DNA of 16,512 bases, taken from positions 1-16,512 of the forward strand of contig CAAFQR010000005.1 in assembly GCA_900765165.1 (NCBI GenBank), given 5' to 3'. A program made the translations under genes and the position numbers. The notes under the pieces are model-generated. The model searched no databases. It saw only the letters and a program-made list of their open reading frames with translations, and had not been told where the DNA came from. This DNA is from Veillonellaceae bacterium. GTDB taxonomy: Bacteria > Bacillota > Negativicutes > Veillonellales > Veillonellaceae. This document shows positions 7,184 through 13,055 of the stretch, in pieces (position 1 is the first letter of the stretch; every line of letters begins with the position of its first letter).

Positions 7184-7286
7184 CAAAAGCCCTCCTTTCT
7201 ATAGGTTCAACAAACTGGAAATTGTCAATTAATAAAGCATTACTTAGAAGCAAGGTTGCGAATTTTTTCAATCTATTTCAGGCATG

Positions 7287-7314
7287 AAAAAAGCCGCCCC
7301 GCCGGACGGCTTTT
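7287..7314 (-). terminator. Terminator after bioY
   Basis: On the minus strand an 11-bp stem (7314-7304 with 7299-7289, one G-U pair, loop GGCG) ends in six uridines, four of them in the stem. It lies 86 bp past the bioY stop and should end the hydratase-bioY transcript. On the plus strand the stem has an A-C mismatch, so the minus direction is favoured. The remaining gap (7184-7286 and 7315-7399) should hold a promoter for the thiolase gene. The only TTGACA there (7228-7223) has its nearest -10 overlapping the ribosome binding site, so I cannot place that promoter with confidence. Confidence 0.8.
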
Positions 7315-7399
7315 ATACTTCATCAGGTTACCGGTAAGACTGGCACTACGTGCTAGGCGTTACAGGAACCGTGCATTATGTGAGGGTGTTCATTTCACC

Positions 7400-7915
7400 T
7401 TAAACGCGAATTTTCGTAGCTAACCAAGCAGCTACTACGCATTTAATAATGTCACCGGGGATAAACGGCAATGCATAGCCAACTAAGGCTTTGTCAAAAG
7501 AAATACCTGTTACGATCATGCCGCCGGCAATACCAAAGGCATAGGTCAACGGAATCGTGATAATAATAGCACGAATGGCATAGGATACAAAGGATACCTT
7601 CGAGCCTTTAAAAATACTCAAAATCGTGTACGCTACCGGCCAGCCCCAAATGAAACCACCAGTCGGTCCGAAGAGCTTACCAAAACCACTAGTACCGCCT
7701 ACATACACCGGCAAACCAATTGCACCGAGCAATACGTAGACCACCAACACGATGAAGGTCTGCTTCGGCGGTAGCATAAAGGCTACCAAGCACAATACGA
7801 AGGTTAACAACGTAATCTGTGCCGGTGAGAAAGGCTGCGGAAAGGAAATTTGCGCCGAAATACAGGACAACGCCACCAAAAGCGCCATTTTTGTTAAATT
7901 ACGAACATCTGACAT
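7400..7915 (-). CDS. bioY: BioY biotin transporter (ECF S-component)
   Basis: This 171-residue integral membrane protein is the biotin-binding component of an energy-coupling-factor transporter. It is hydrophobic throughout, with about six predicted helices. The BioY signature GAIGLPVYVGGTSG followed by GPTGGFIWG (about residues 64-92) is clear, as is the conserved SAQISFP segment near the N-terminus. The frame is open 27 codons farther upstream, but that region overlaps the preceding gene. GAGG lies 7-8 nt before the ATG at 7915, which also matches the family N-terminus. It starts 19 bp after the MaoC-like gene and shares its promoter and BirA-like operator. No ECF energizing genes (ecfA, ecfT) are present, so it must use a shared module encoded elsewhere or work alone. 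Confidence 0.95.
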   Translation of the reverse strand: MSDVRNLTKMALLVALSCISAQISFPQPFSPAQITLLTFVLCLVAFMLPPKQTFIVLVVYVLLGAIGLPVYVGGTSGFGKLFGPTGGFIWGWPVAYTILSIFKGSKVSFVSYAIRAIIITIPLTYAFGIAGGMIVTGISFDKALVGYALPFIPGDIIKCVVAAWLATKIRV

Positions 7916-7934
7916 ACTAAAGCCTCGCTTCCGT

Positions 7935-8483
7935 TTAATCTGCCAGTGCCGTCCAACGAAGTGTAAACAGCGGTTTGTGTGCCGAATAGCCTTCAATTCG
8001 ATGACCGTGATCCGCTAAATACACGGGCTCATCATTGAAACAGGGATGATGAAAACGAATATCCAATCGTTTCAAGCGCTGGTTATCATTGGCGTCGTTA
8101 AGGCGCTTAGCCAGCTCTTCTAAGAGCAAGCAGCCAGGTACAACGGCTTGCTCCGTCCGATGAATAGGATTTTCATCATGAACATCGTCTACAAATTTCA
8201 GTATTTCCGACCGATTAAACGTGTGCCATGGCACGGCATCCTGGGGCAAAAAAAACGACTTCTTCATTGGCTTTGCCTTGCCTCGCATGCCTGTAATGCG
8301 CATCATCTTTGAAGTCAACTGTTCGCTATCAGAACGAAATGTAGCCATTATCAAATCACCGCGACAACTGACGATGGGCGCCTTCACAGGTTCGTCCACC
8401 CGTTCCCAAGTCATGGCGGCAATGACAACATCGCGCGGTACATTAGCGTCACAGCCGGTCATTACTCTGAAAATCCGTCTCAT
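7935..8483 (-). CDS. MaoC-like hotdog-fold hydratase/dehydratase with unknown N-terminal region
   Basis: This 182-residue protein carries, in its second half, the hydratase-2 motif of R-specific enoyl-CoA hydratases: DENPIH with Asp103 and His108 in the catalytic positions. An AVVPG-LLLEEL helix segment and an IRFHHPCFNDEPV strand pair follow, all as in MaoC-like proteins. The motif suggests (de)hydration of an enoyl or 3-hydroxyacyl thioester. The first 90 or so residues match no family I recognise and may be a degenerate first hotdog. The start at 8483 follows GGGAG by 6 nt; an upstream ATG at 8507 lacks this. It is the first gene of the bioY operon, 19 bp before bioY. With the nearby ligase and thiolase it would supply a beta-oxidation-like hydration step. 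A regulatory or acyl-ACP role cannot be excluded. Confidence 0.6.
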   Translation of the reverse strand: MRRIFRVMTGCDANVPRDVVIAAMTWERVDEPVKAPIVSCRGDLIMATFRSDSEQLTSKMMRITGMRGKAKPMKKSFFLPQDAVPWHTFNRSEILKFVDDVHDENPIHRTEQAVVPGCLLLEELAKRLNDANDNQRLKRLDIRFHHPCFNDEPVYLADHGHRIEGYSAHKPLFTLRWTALAD

Positions 8484-8522
8484 ATACTTCTCCCGAACGA
8501 TATGCACTGAACTATGATATTA

Positions 8523-8551
8523 ATTATATATAATTCACTGCATAGCGTCAA
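8523..8551 (-). promoter_or_regulatory. Promoter of the hydratase-bioY operon
   Basis: On the minus strand TTGACG (8551-8546) and a perfect TATAAT (8528-8523) are 17 bp apart. The start is expected near 8516, giving a leader of about 33 nt. The -35 is embedded in the BirA-like operator at 8545-8577. Confidence 0.75.
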
Positions 8552-8577
8552 CCGCATTAAATAGCATAAGTTAACAA
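8545..8577 (-). promoter_or_regulatory. BirA-type biotin operator candidate
   Basis: On the minus strand TTGTTAACT (8577-8569), 15 bp, then GGTTGACGC (8553-8545) resembles the BirA operator, TTGTTAACC and GGTTAACAA half-sites separated by about 14-16 bp. The left half matches 8 of 9 positions and the right half 6 of 9. The right half contains the promoter -35 hexamer, so a bound biotinyl-AMP-BirA dimer would block transcription. The site stands in front of a bioY operon, where such control is usual. The match was judged by eye from memory of the consensus. Confidence 0.65.
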
Positions 8578-8581
8578 TTAT

Positions 8582-8662
8582 AAAAGACAACAGTCGCCCT
8601 CAGCAACTACTACCCTACTCATCGGCATGATGCCTACCGAGTACGTAGCTGCCGAGGGCAAC
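8582..8662 (-). terminator. Terminator after galU
   Basis: On the minus strand 8662-8645 pairs with 8610-8593 without a mismatch (18 bp, three G-U). Between the arms lies a further internal stem (GGCA-TCA-TGCC near 8625-8635). A U-rich tail with four consecutive uridines (8585-8582) follows. It begins 14 nt past the galU stop and ends a few bases before the BirA-like operator of the next operon. Confidence 0.7.
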
Positions 8663-8675
8663 TTTATATACGTAC

Positions 8676-9542
8676 TTATAACGTACCGGCAATCTCTTTA
8701 ATATACGCTGCGAAGTCATCGCGGAGCAAATCATTGCGCAGTGCGTATTCTACGGTAGCCTTCAAATAACCGAGGCGGTCACCAATATCGTAGCGAACAC
8801 CTTCGTATTCAAGGGCGTAAACCGGCGTAGTCAACCGTGCCAGCGCATCGGTTAACTGGATTTCGTTACCGGCACCTTGCGGCGTATTTTCCAGCATATC
8901 AAAGATTTCCGGACTTAAAATATAACGACCTAATACGGCAATATTGGACGGTGCTAAGGCACGAGCCGGTTTTTCGACCAAGCCTTCAACAGCATAGAGA
9001 TGCGGTTCTACTTCGTGACCGGATACGATACCATAGGAGCTAACCTTTTCCGGCGCTACGCGCTGAGCCCCTAAAATGGTGCCGCCGTGCTGTTCATAGC
9101 AATCCATCATCTGTTTCAAACAAGGGTATTCCGGGTTATATACCACGTCATCGCCAAGCAATACGGCAAACGGTTCATTGCCGATGAACGCCTTCGCGCA
9201 AAGTACAGCATCGCCGAGGCCACGCGGTGCCTTCTGACGGATGAAATGAACGCGAATATCGGCTAAGCCCTGCACCATTTCCAGTTGCTTCTTCTTACCT
9301 TGCTGCTGCAACAGCTGTTCCAATTCTACGGATGTATCGAAGTGGTCTTCGATAGCGCGCTTGTTGCGGCCGGTAATAATCAAAATTTCTTCAATGCCGG
9401 AGTCCAAAGCTTCCTGCACAATATACTGAATGGCCGGAGTGTCTACGATCGGCAACATTTCCTTCGGCTGTGCCTTCGTAGCTGGCAAAAACCGTGTACC
9501 GAAACCGGCTGCCGGTATAACAGCCTTGCGGATGGTACCCAT
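8676..9542 (-). CDS. galU: UTP-glucose-1-phosphate uridylyltransferase
   Basis: This 288-residue cytoplasmic enzyme makes UDP-glucose from UTP and glucose 1-phosphate for surface polysaccharide. The N-terminal nucleotide-binding signature AAGFGTRFLPATK with KEMLPIVDTPAIQYI (about residues 11-40) is characteristic of GalU. RGLGDAVLCA, LLGDD and VEKP also fit, as does the C-terminal YDIGDRLGYLKA segment. The length is typical. GAGG sits 6-8 nt before the ATG at 9542; a start four codons upstream would place that ribosome binding site inside the gene. It follows the LptD-like gene by 91 bp, and is likely the last gene of an envelope operon. Confidence 0.95.
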   Translation of the reverse strand: MGTIRKAVIPAAGFGTRFLPATKAQPKEMLPIVDTPAIQYIVQEALDSGIEEILIITGRNKRAIEDHFDTSVELEQLLQQQGKKKQLEMVQGLADIRVHFIRQKAPRGLGDAVLCAKAFIGNEPFAVLLGDDVVYNPEYPCLKQMMDCYEQHGGTILGAQRVAPEKVSSYGIVSGHEVEPHLYAVEGLVEKPARALAPSNIAVLGRYILSPEIFDMLENTPQGAGNEIQLTDALARLTTPVYALEYEGVRYDIGDRLGYLKATVEYALRNDLLRDDFAAYIKEIAGTL

Positions 9543-9583
9543 ACTATCCCTCATTTCAAAATTAGTAACTATAAAATATATAC

Positions 9584-9616
9584 CCGGGCCGGCACGTCAA
9601 TGGCGCCAAGGCCCGG
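9584..9616 (-). promoter_or_regulatory. GC-rich hairpin between the LptD-like gene and galU
   Basis: A perfect 7-bp stem (CCGGGCC at 9584-9590 with GGCCCGG at 9610-9616) with a 19-nt loop lies in the 91-bp gap. On the minus strand it is followed by an AT-rich stretch (GTATATATTTTATAG) without a clean U run. It may be a weak terminator or an mRNA-stability element. A TTGACG (minus strand) lies in the loop region, but no well-spaced -10 was found for a galU promoter. Confidence 0.4.
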
Positions 9617-9633
9617 CGTATGAATATATCGTA

Positions 9634-11181
9634 TTAGAAGTCCTTAGCAATCACCGTGTATTCCCAGGTCTTCTGCTTTGCCCGATAGGTCAAGGACCCG
9701 GCAAAGGAGTGCATATCGCGATACCACGTGTAGTCCACGTAGCGGAGCTCACCGGTCTGCACGTCGCGCTGCGTGTTAATCATCAACGTATCCAAGTTAG
9801 TCAAGCGCAACGCGCCGCCAATGGACAAATTGCGGTGAATTTCCACCGTGTCGAACGGATACGGCGAATCCTGACCATAGGACAAGTTATTCTGACGATA
9901 ACCGGCCCAGAAGTTCAAGCGACTATTGGCGCGATAGTTGGCGTTAAGGCCCCAGTACGGCATGCTACGGGTATGGTCATTGTAACCATAGGTATCACGC
10001 TGGTAACCGGTATAGGCGCGTACATCGCCTTTGTTGCCGGCGAACTTGTACGGATCATGGCTGATTTCACCAAAAATCATGCGGTGCGCACCGGCCATGT
10101 AGTCTTCCTTCCAGTAACCGATGTTAGCGCCGCCACGATAGGTAATGGGCGAATCGCCGAAGTGGTACTGATTGGAGTAGAACGAGAATTCCGGTCGTTT
10201 TTCAATCCATACGGTCTTCGCATCCAAGGACGACGAATCACGGCTGTAACCGGCAGTAAATACGCCGGCCGGCACATAGTACCGATAACCGAGGCTCGGC
10301 TTCAAGCCGGACTTCGTAAACCACTGGTAATTTAAGAATAATTCGGACGTGTCGCCTACCGGGTAGTTGATATTACCGCGGAAGCCGAAGCCATCAGTGC
10401 CGTTATACATAGGACGCGGAATCAAGGAGAACATGTTAAACTTATTCTTCTTATCACTGCGCAAGGATACAACGTAACGGGAGCGGCTCAACACTTCGCC
10501 GTTCTTGATGAACAGGCGCGCATTGTGGATAATCGCTTTATCGCCTGGGTATACTTCGATGAGACTACCTTCCATACGATAGTCAGGCACACCCTTATAG
10601 GCCATAGCGTGCTGTGTCGTAATCCAGCCATTGGTGATGAGGCCTTTGTCGCCATCATACACAGCCTTTTCAGCCTTGATGAAATAAGGTGCCACCCAGC
10701 CTTGTACTTCCGGCGCCGTTACGGCACGAGTGCCCGTATTAAACTGTAAATCCTGGCCCTTTAAATCCTTAGTAGCCCCTTTATCTTCCAAATAATGGAA
10801 CGGCCCTTCCGTGGCATAATCCTTCGTCTTCGCGTTACCCACCAGCTTATCGCTGTGAACCTCGCGATTTCCCTGTACCATGTCAACGGTGCCAACAGCT
10901 ACGACGGTACCACTGGTGTCGCCATAATACATGCTGTCCGCATCTACCTTAATCGGCAACTTGGCAGGATCCTGCATGGGCGGCGGCGTACCACGACGCA
11001 CAACCCGCACCAGCGATCCATTACTATCATCCTGAGCGGCCAAGGCGACCGGATTCGTTTCCGTGCTGAAGCGCTGCTGATCGTCATACACCAACCCATT
11101 GGAGTCCGCCGCATAGTACGTAGCCATCGGCGCTAACACCATAGCCACCAGCATGGCGTACTTCCCTGTTTTGCGTATCAT
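9634..11181 (-). CDS. LptD/OstA-like outer-membrane beta-barrel protein, short and cysteine-free
   Basis: This 515-residue protein starts with a signal peptide (MIRKTGKYAMLVAMV..., cleavage near residues 24-25). An OstA/LptA-like beta-jellyroll region follows from about residues 74 to 230, with repeated patterns such as IKVDADSMYYGDTSGTVVAVG and EVHSDKLVG. The C-terminal half has alternating aromatic strands (NYQWF, GYRYY, GYQRD, GYRQN) and ends in a terminal Phe, the usual outer-membrane barrel signal. LptD inserts lipopolysaccharide in the outer membrane, so that is the likely role. It is much shorter than the E. coli protein (784). I count no cysteine, so it lacks the disulfides on which E. 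coli LptD maturation depends. GAGGGA precedes the ATG. It follows the repeat protein by 32 bp. A periplasmic polysaccharide export role is an alternative. Confidence 0.72.
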   Translation of the reverse strand: MIRKTGKYAMLVAMVLAPMATYYAADSNGLVYDDQQRFSTETNPVALAAQDDSNGSLVRVVRRGTPPPMQDPAKLPIKVDADSMYYGDTSGTVVAVGTVDMVQGNREVHSDKLVGNAKTKDYATEGPFHYLEDKGATKDLKGQDLQFNTGTRAVTAPEVQGWVAPYFIKAEKAVYDGDKGLITNGWITTQHAMAYKGVPDYRMEGSLIEVYPGDKAIIHNARLFIKNGEVLSRSRYVVSLRSDKKNKFNMFSLIPRPMYNGTDGFGFRGNINYPVGDTSELFLNYQWFTKSGLKPSLGYRYYVPAGVFTAGYSRDSSSLDAKTVWIEKRPEFSFYSNQYHFGDSPITYRGGANIGYWKEDYMAGAHRMIFGEISHDPYKFAGNKGDVRAYTGYQRDTYGYNDHTRSMPYWGLNANYRANSRLNFWAGYRQNNLSYGQDSPYPFDTVEIHRNLSIGGALRLTNLDTLMINTQRDVQTGELRYVDYTWYRDMHSFAGSLTYRAKQKTWEYTVIAKDF

Positions 11182-11213
11182 ATATCTATTCCCTCATTCC
11201 GCTAACTCTATGC

Positions 11214-12368
11214 TTACGAACGTTTTACTACTACAATGGGCTTATCCGGAGCAGCGGCTGCCTGCGGCGATTGCGCCGAAGTGTCCGCTTCCTCTACTAC
11301 ACCATCCGTCGTGCTCGTAGCCGTTGTGTCGCTTACGGCGGCACTCGTATCGGTTACTGAACTCGCCGTCGTAGTCGTGCTATCCGTAGACGGTGCGCTA
11401 ACCGTTACGGCCGGCGACGGCGCCGTCATCGACAAATCCGACGCATGATTAAGTCCATCGCCACCAACGACGATGCCCTGAACGGTTACCGTCGTCTGCG
11501 GCTGTACATAAATTTCACTGCCTACGGGCAATTCTATGTTTTTACCCTTTACGAAGAAGCCCCCAACGAGACCAACCGGTCCGAGGAGCACGGCACCAGC
11601 CACGGATGCGCCGGCTGCCTGCAAGGTTTCCTTCGTTTTTTCCTTAGCTTCGGCACCCTGAATCGCCGTGAAGGACGAACCATCTAACGTCGGCACCGTA
11701 TCAAAGGTTAAGTCCAATTTGCCGTTGCGGCCAAAGGACGATGCTTTCTTCAATTCCGAAATGTGGCCGTGACCAACCGTACCGGCCGGCACGAGAAGTA
11801 CGTCGCCATCTTTAATGTCGTCGGCAACGGTGAAATCAAATTCCTTACCCACGTCGTCGGTTTTCGTGCTTATGGGCGTATCCAAGGTGACACGGAATAC
11901 CTCTGTTGAAGGGATCGTGCCTACCTGGGGTGTTAATTTCATATCGCTGCCCATGATGGTTACCTTCAAGGCATGAATGCGCGACGTCAAGGAACCGGTG
12001 GAAACGTGGCCGGATACGCTACGTTCTAAGCGGTCAATGCGTTCCACTAAGGAACCGGTGGTCACCTTATGCTGGTAAACCCATTCTAACATGGACACTT
12101 CGCGGCTTACGGAAATATGGCCCGTATCAACGCCGGAAATGGACTGATACAATTCGTCCACTTTATCATTCAAATTGCCACTGCGCTGTTCGCCATACAC
12201 AGTTTGATCCAATTGGTTAACGCGGTCTACTAAGGCACCAACCTGCACCGAACCATACACAGCCGTTTCCGTAGCGTCTGCCTTTTCCAATACAGTGGTC
12301 GGCGCTGCTGCGTAGGCACTACCGGTAAGTACAAGAGCTGCCGCTAATGCTGCCAATTGCTTTTTCAT
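11214..12368 (-). CDS. Exported protein with ~20-residue repeats and Ser/Thr-rich tail, function unknown
   Basis: This 384-residue protein has a clear signal peptide (cleavage after SAYA, residue 20). Residues about 30-140 hold five to six degenerate repeats of about 20 residues, with consensus (T/S)VxG....GxLxxRVxxLE. VYG, VYG, ISG, VYQ, VSG and IMG fall near residues 37, 57, 76, 96, 117 and 137. A beta-rich domain (about 150-240) has GDVLLVPAGTVGHGHI and SSFGRNGKLDLTFDTV, loosely like domains in secretion-channel proteins. A glycine-rich hydrophobic segment (about 251-272) follows, then a low-complexity Ser/Thr/Ala tail and a basic VVVKRS end. I do not recognise a named family. It lies between another exported protein and an LptD-like barrel in one operon, so a cell-envelope role is likely. 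AGGAGAG lies about 8 nt before the ATG at 12368. Confidence 0.7.
   Translation of the reverse strand: MKKQLAALAAALVLTGSAYAAAPTTVLEKADATETAVYGSVQVGALVDRVNQLDQTVYGEQRSGNLNDKVDELYQSISGVDTGHISVSREVSMLEWVYQHKVTTGSLVERIDRLERSVSGHVSTGSLTSRIHALKVTIMGSDMKLTPQVGTIPSTEVFRVTLDTPISTKTDDVGKEFDFTVADDIKDGDVLLVPAGTVGHGHISELKKASSFGRNGKLDLTFDTVPTLDGSSFTAIQGAEAKEKTKETLQAAGASVAGAVLLGPVGLVGGFFVKGKNIELPVGSEIYVQPQTTVTVQGIVVGGDGLNHASDLSMTAPSPAVTVSAPSTDSTTTTASSVTDTSAAVSDTTATSTTDGVVEEADTSAQSPQAAAAPDKPIVVVKRS
11949..12281 (-). repeat. Region encoding tandem ~20-residue repeats
   Basis: Five to six degenerate units of about 60 bp within the exported-protein gene. Each encodes a (V/I)xG turn, a Gly-Ser/Ala-Leu segment and a short heptad-like helix (RVxxLE). 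Nucleotide similarity is also visible: the plus strand repeats AAGGAACCGGTGG at 11989-12001 and 12049-12061. This suggests duplication followed by divergence. Confidence 0.6.
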
Positions 12369-12390
12369 CGTTTAGTCTCTCCTTACTCGG

Positions 12391-12840
12391 TTAAATACGC
12401 AAATCAATAATGGCCGACACGCCTACGCCCTGAATACGGGATGCGTTGGTCGGGTTCGTGCTGTCAATCGGCACCAAGCCTTTAACGCGGGCTACGCCAT
12501 TAAAGGACGCTTCCAGCTGTGCCACAGCCTTAACGCGTTCCACTTCAGACGCCGGGCCCGTTACCTGGGCAGCCCCAATATAGCCGTTGCCACCAACGCT
12601 GACAATGGGCACAACCTTCGTCGTATACGTAGTACTCAAATTATTCTGCTTCAACAGATTGTTGAGGAAACTGTTGATCTGGCCGCCAAAGCGATCCACT
12701 AAAAAACCGACACCGCCAACCTTCAAGACGCTGCCCAAATCCAAACCGCCTAAGCTAAAAGCCTGCGGACCTACAACGGCTCCGGACGTGAAGCTTGCCA
12801 ATGAAATAGCCAATGCGGCTGCTACTAGTTTCTTCTTCAT
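12391..12840 (-). CDS. Small exported protein of unknown function
   Basis: This 149-residue protein starts with a basic-hydrophobic signal peptide (MKKKLVAAALAISLASF..., cleavage around residues 20-28). The mature part has a Gly-rich hydrophobic segment (LGGLDLGSVLKVGGVGFLVDRFGG), an amphipathic helix (INSFLNNLLKQNN) and a beta-rich C-terminal half (TKVVPIVSVGGNGYIGAAQVTGP and VARVKGLVPIDS). I recognise no family. It is the first gene of the envelope operon, 22 bp before the repeat protein. The ATG at 12840 has an excellent GAGGAGG 7 nt upstream. A periplasmic or membrane-associated partner of the next two products is a plausible guess only. Confidence 0.7.
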   Translation of the reverse strand: MKKKLVAAALAISLASFTSGAVVGPQAFSLGGLDLGSVLKVGGVGFLVDRFGGQINSFLNNLLKQNNLSTTYTTKVVPIVSVGGNGYIGAAQVTGPASEVERVKAVAQLEASFNGVARVKGLVPIDSTNPTNASRIQGVGVSAIIDLRI

Positions 12841-12864
12841 CCTTAGACCTCCTCATTATACAAA

Positions 12865-12886
12865 GACCATGTACGTGGTACAGGTC
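12865..12886 (-). promoter_or_regulatory. Leader hairpin upstream of the envelope operon
   Basis: On the minus strand GACCTGTAC, CAC, GTACATGGTC forms a 9-bp stem with one bulged base and a 3-nt loop, ending about 10 nt before the Shine-Dalgarno GAGGAGG. It could modulate translation of the first envelope gene. The same leader contains a 15-codon ORF (12903-12856) whose stop abuts the Shine-Dalgarno. That ORF has no ribosome binding site, and I do not call it a gene. Confidence 0.35.
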
Positions 12887-12912
12887 AAAAAAATCTTACT
12901 CATATATCAACT

Positions 12913-12921
12913 ATTATAGCA
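12913..12921 (-). promoter_or_regulatory. Extended -10 promoter of the envelope operon
   Basis: On the minus strand TGC-TATAAT (12921-12913) is a perfect extended -10 element. The -35 position contains only an AT-rich sequence, part of the preceding U-run of the hypE terminator. The start is predicted near 12906, giving a leader of about 65 nt. Confidence 0.6.
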
Positions 12922-12934
12922 CACTCCAGGGCTA

Positions 12935-12990
12935 AAAATAAATAAAAAGACAGGTATCTCGATGGTGAAATAACCACCGAGGCACCTGCC
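12935..12990 (-). terminator. Terminator of the hyp operon
   Basis: On the minus strand GGCAGGTGCCTCGGTGGT pairs with ACCATCGAGATACCTGTC (12990-12973 with 12966-12949) over 18 positions with one mismatch. A uridine-rich tract (TTTTTATTTATTTTT, 12948-12934) follows. Two small stems precede it directly after hypE: AAGACT/AGTCTT at 13057-13039, overlapping the stop codon, and CGCC/GGCG at 13037-13026. Confidence 0.9.
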
Positions 12991-13055
12991 TAGAAAATTT
13001 AGGAATTATTGTGATAAAGCGCTACCGCCAATAGGCGCAAGACTCGCCAAAAGTC

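Noticed and set aside
7198..7228. Promoter TTGACA-N19-TATAGA for the thiolase gene
   Set aside because: The spacer is too long, and the -10 abuts the Shine-Dalgarno, so the transcript would start within its own ribosome binding site.
7205..7265. Second BirA operator in front of the thiolase gene
   Set aside because: Several alignments of half-sites gave at best 5-6 of 9 matches per half, not better than expected by chance in an AT-rich gap.
9430..10335. 301-codon plus-strand open frame antisense to galU and the LptD-like gene
   Set aside because: It crosses two well-supported minus-strand genes and their intergenic hairpin, shows no family motif, and has the repetitive composition of an antisense shadow.
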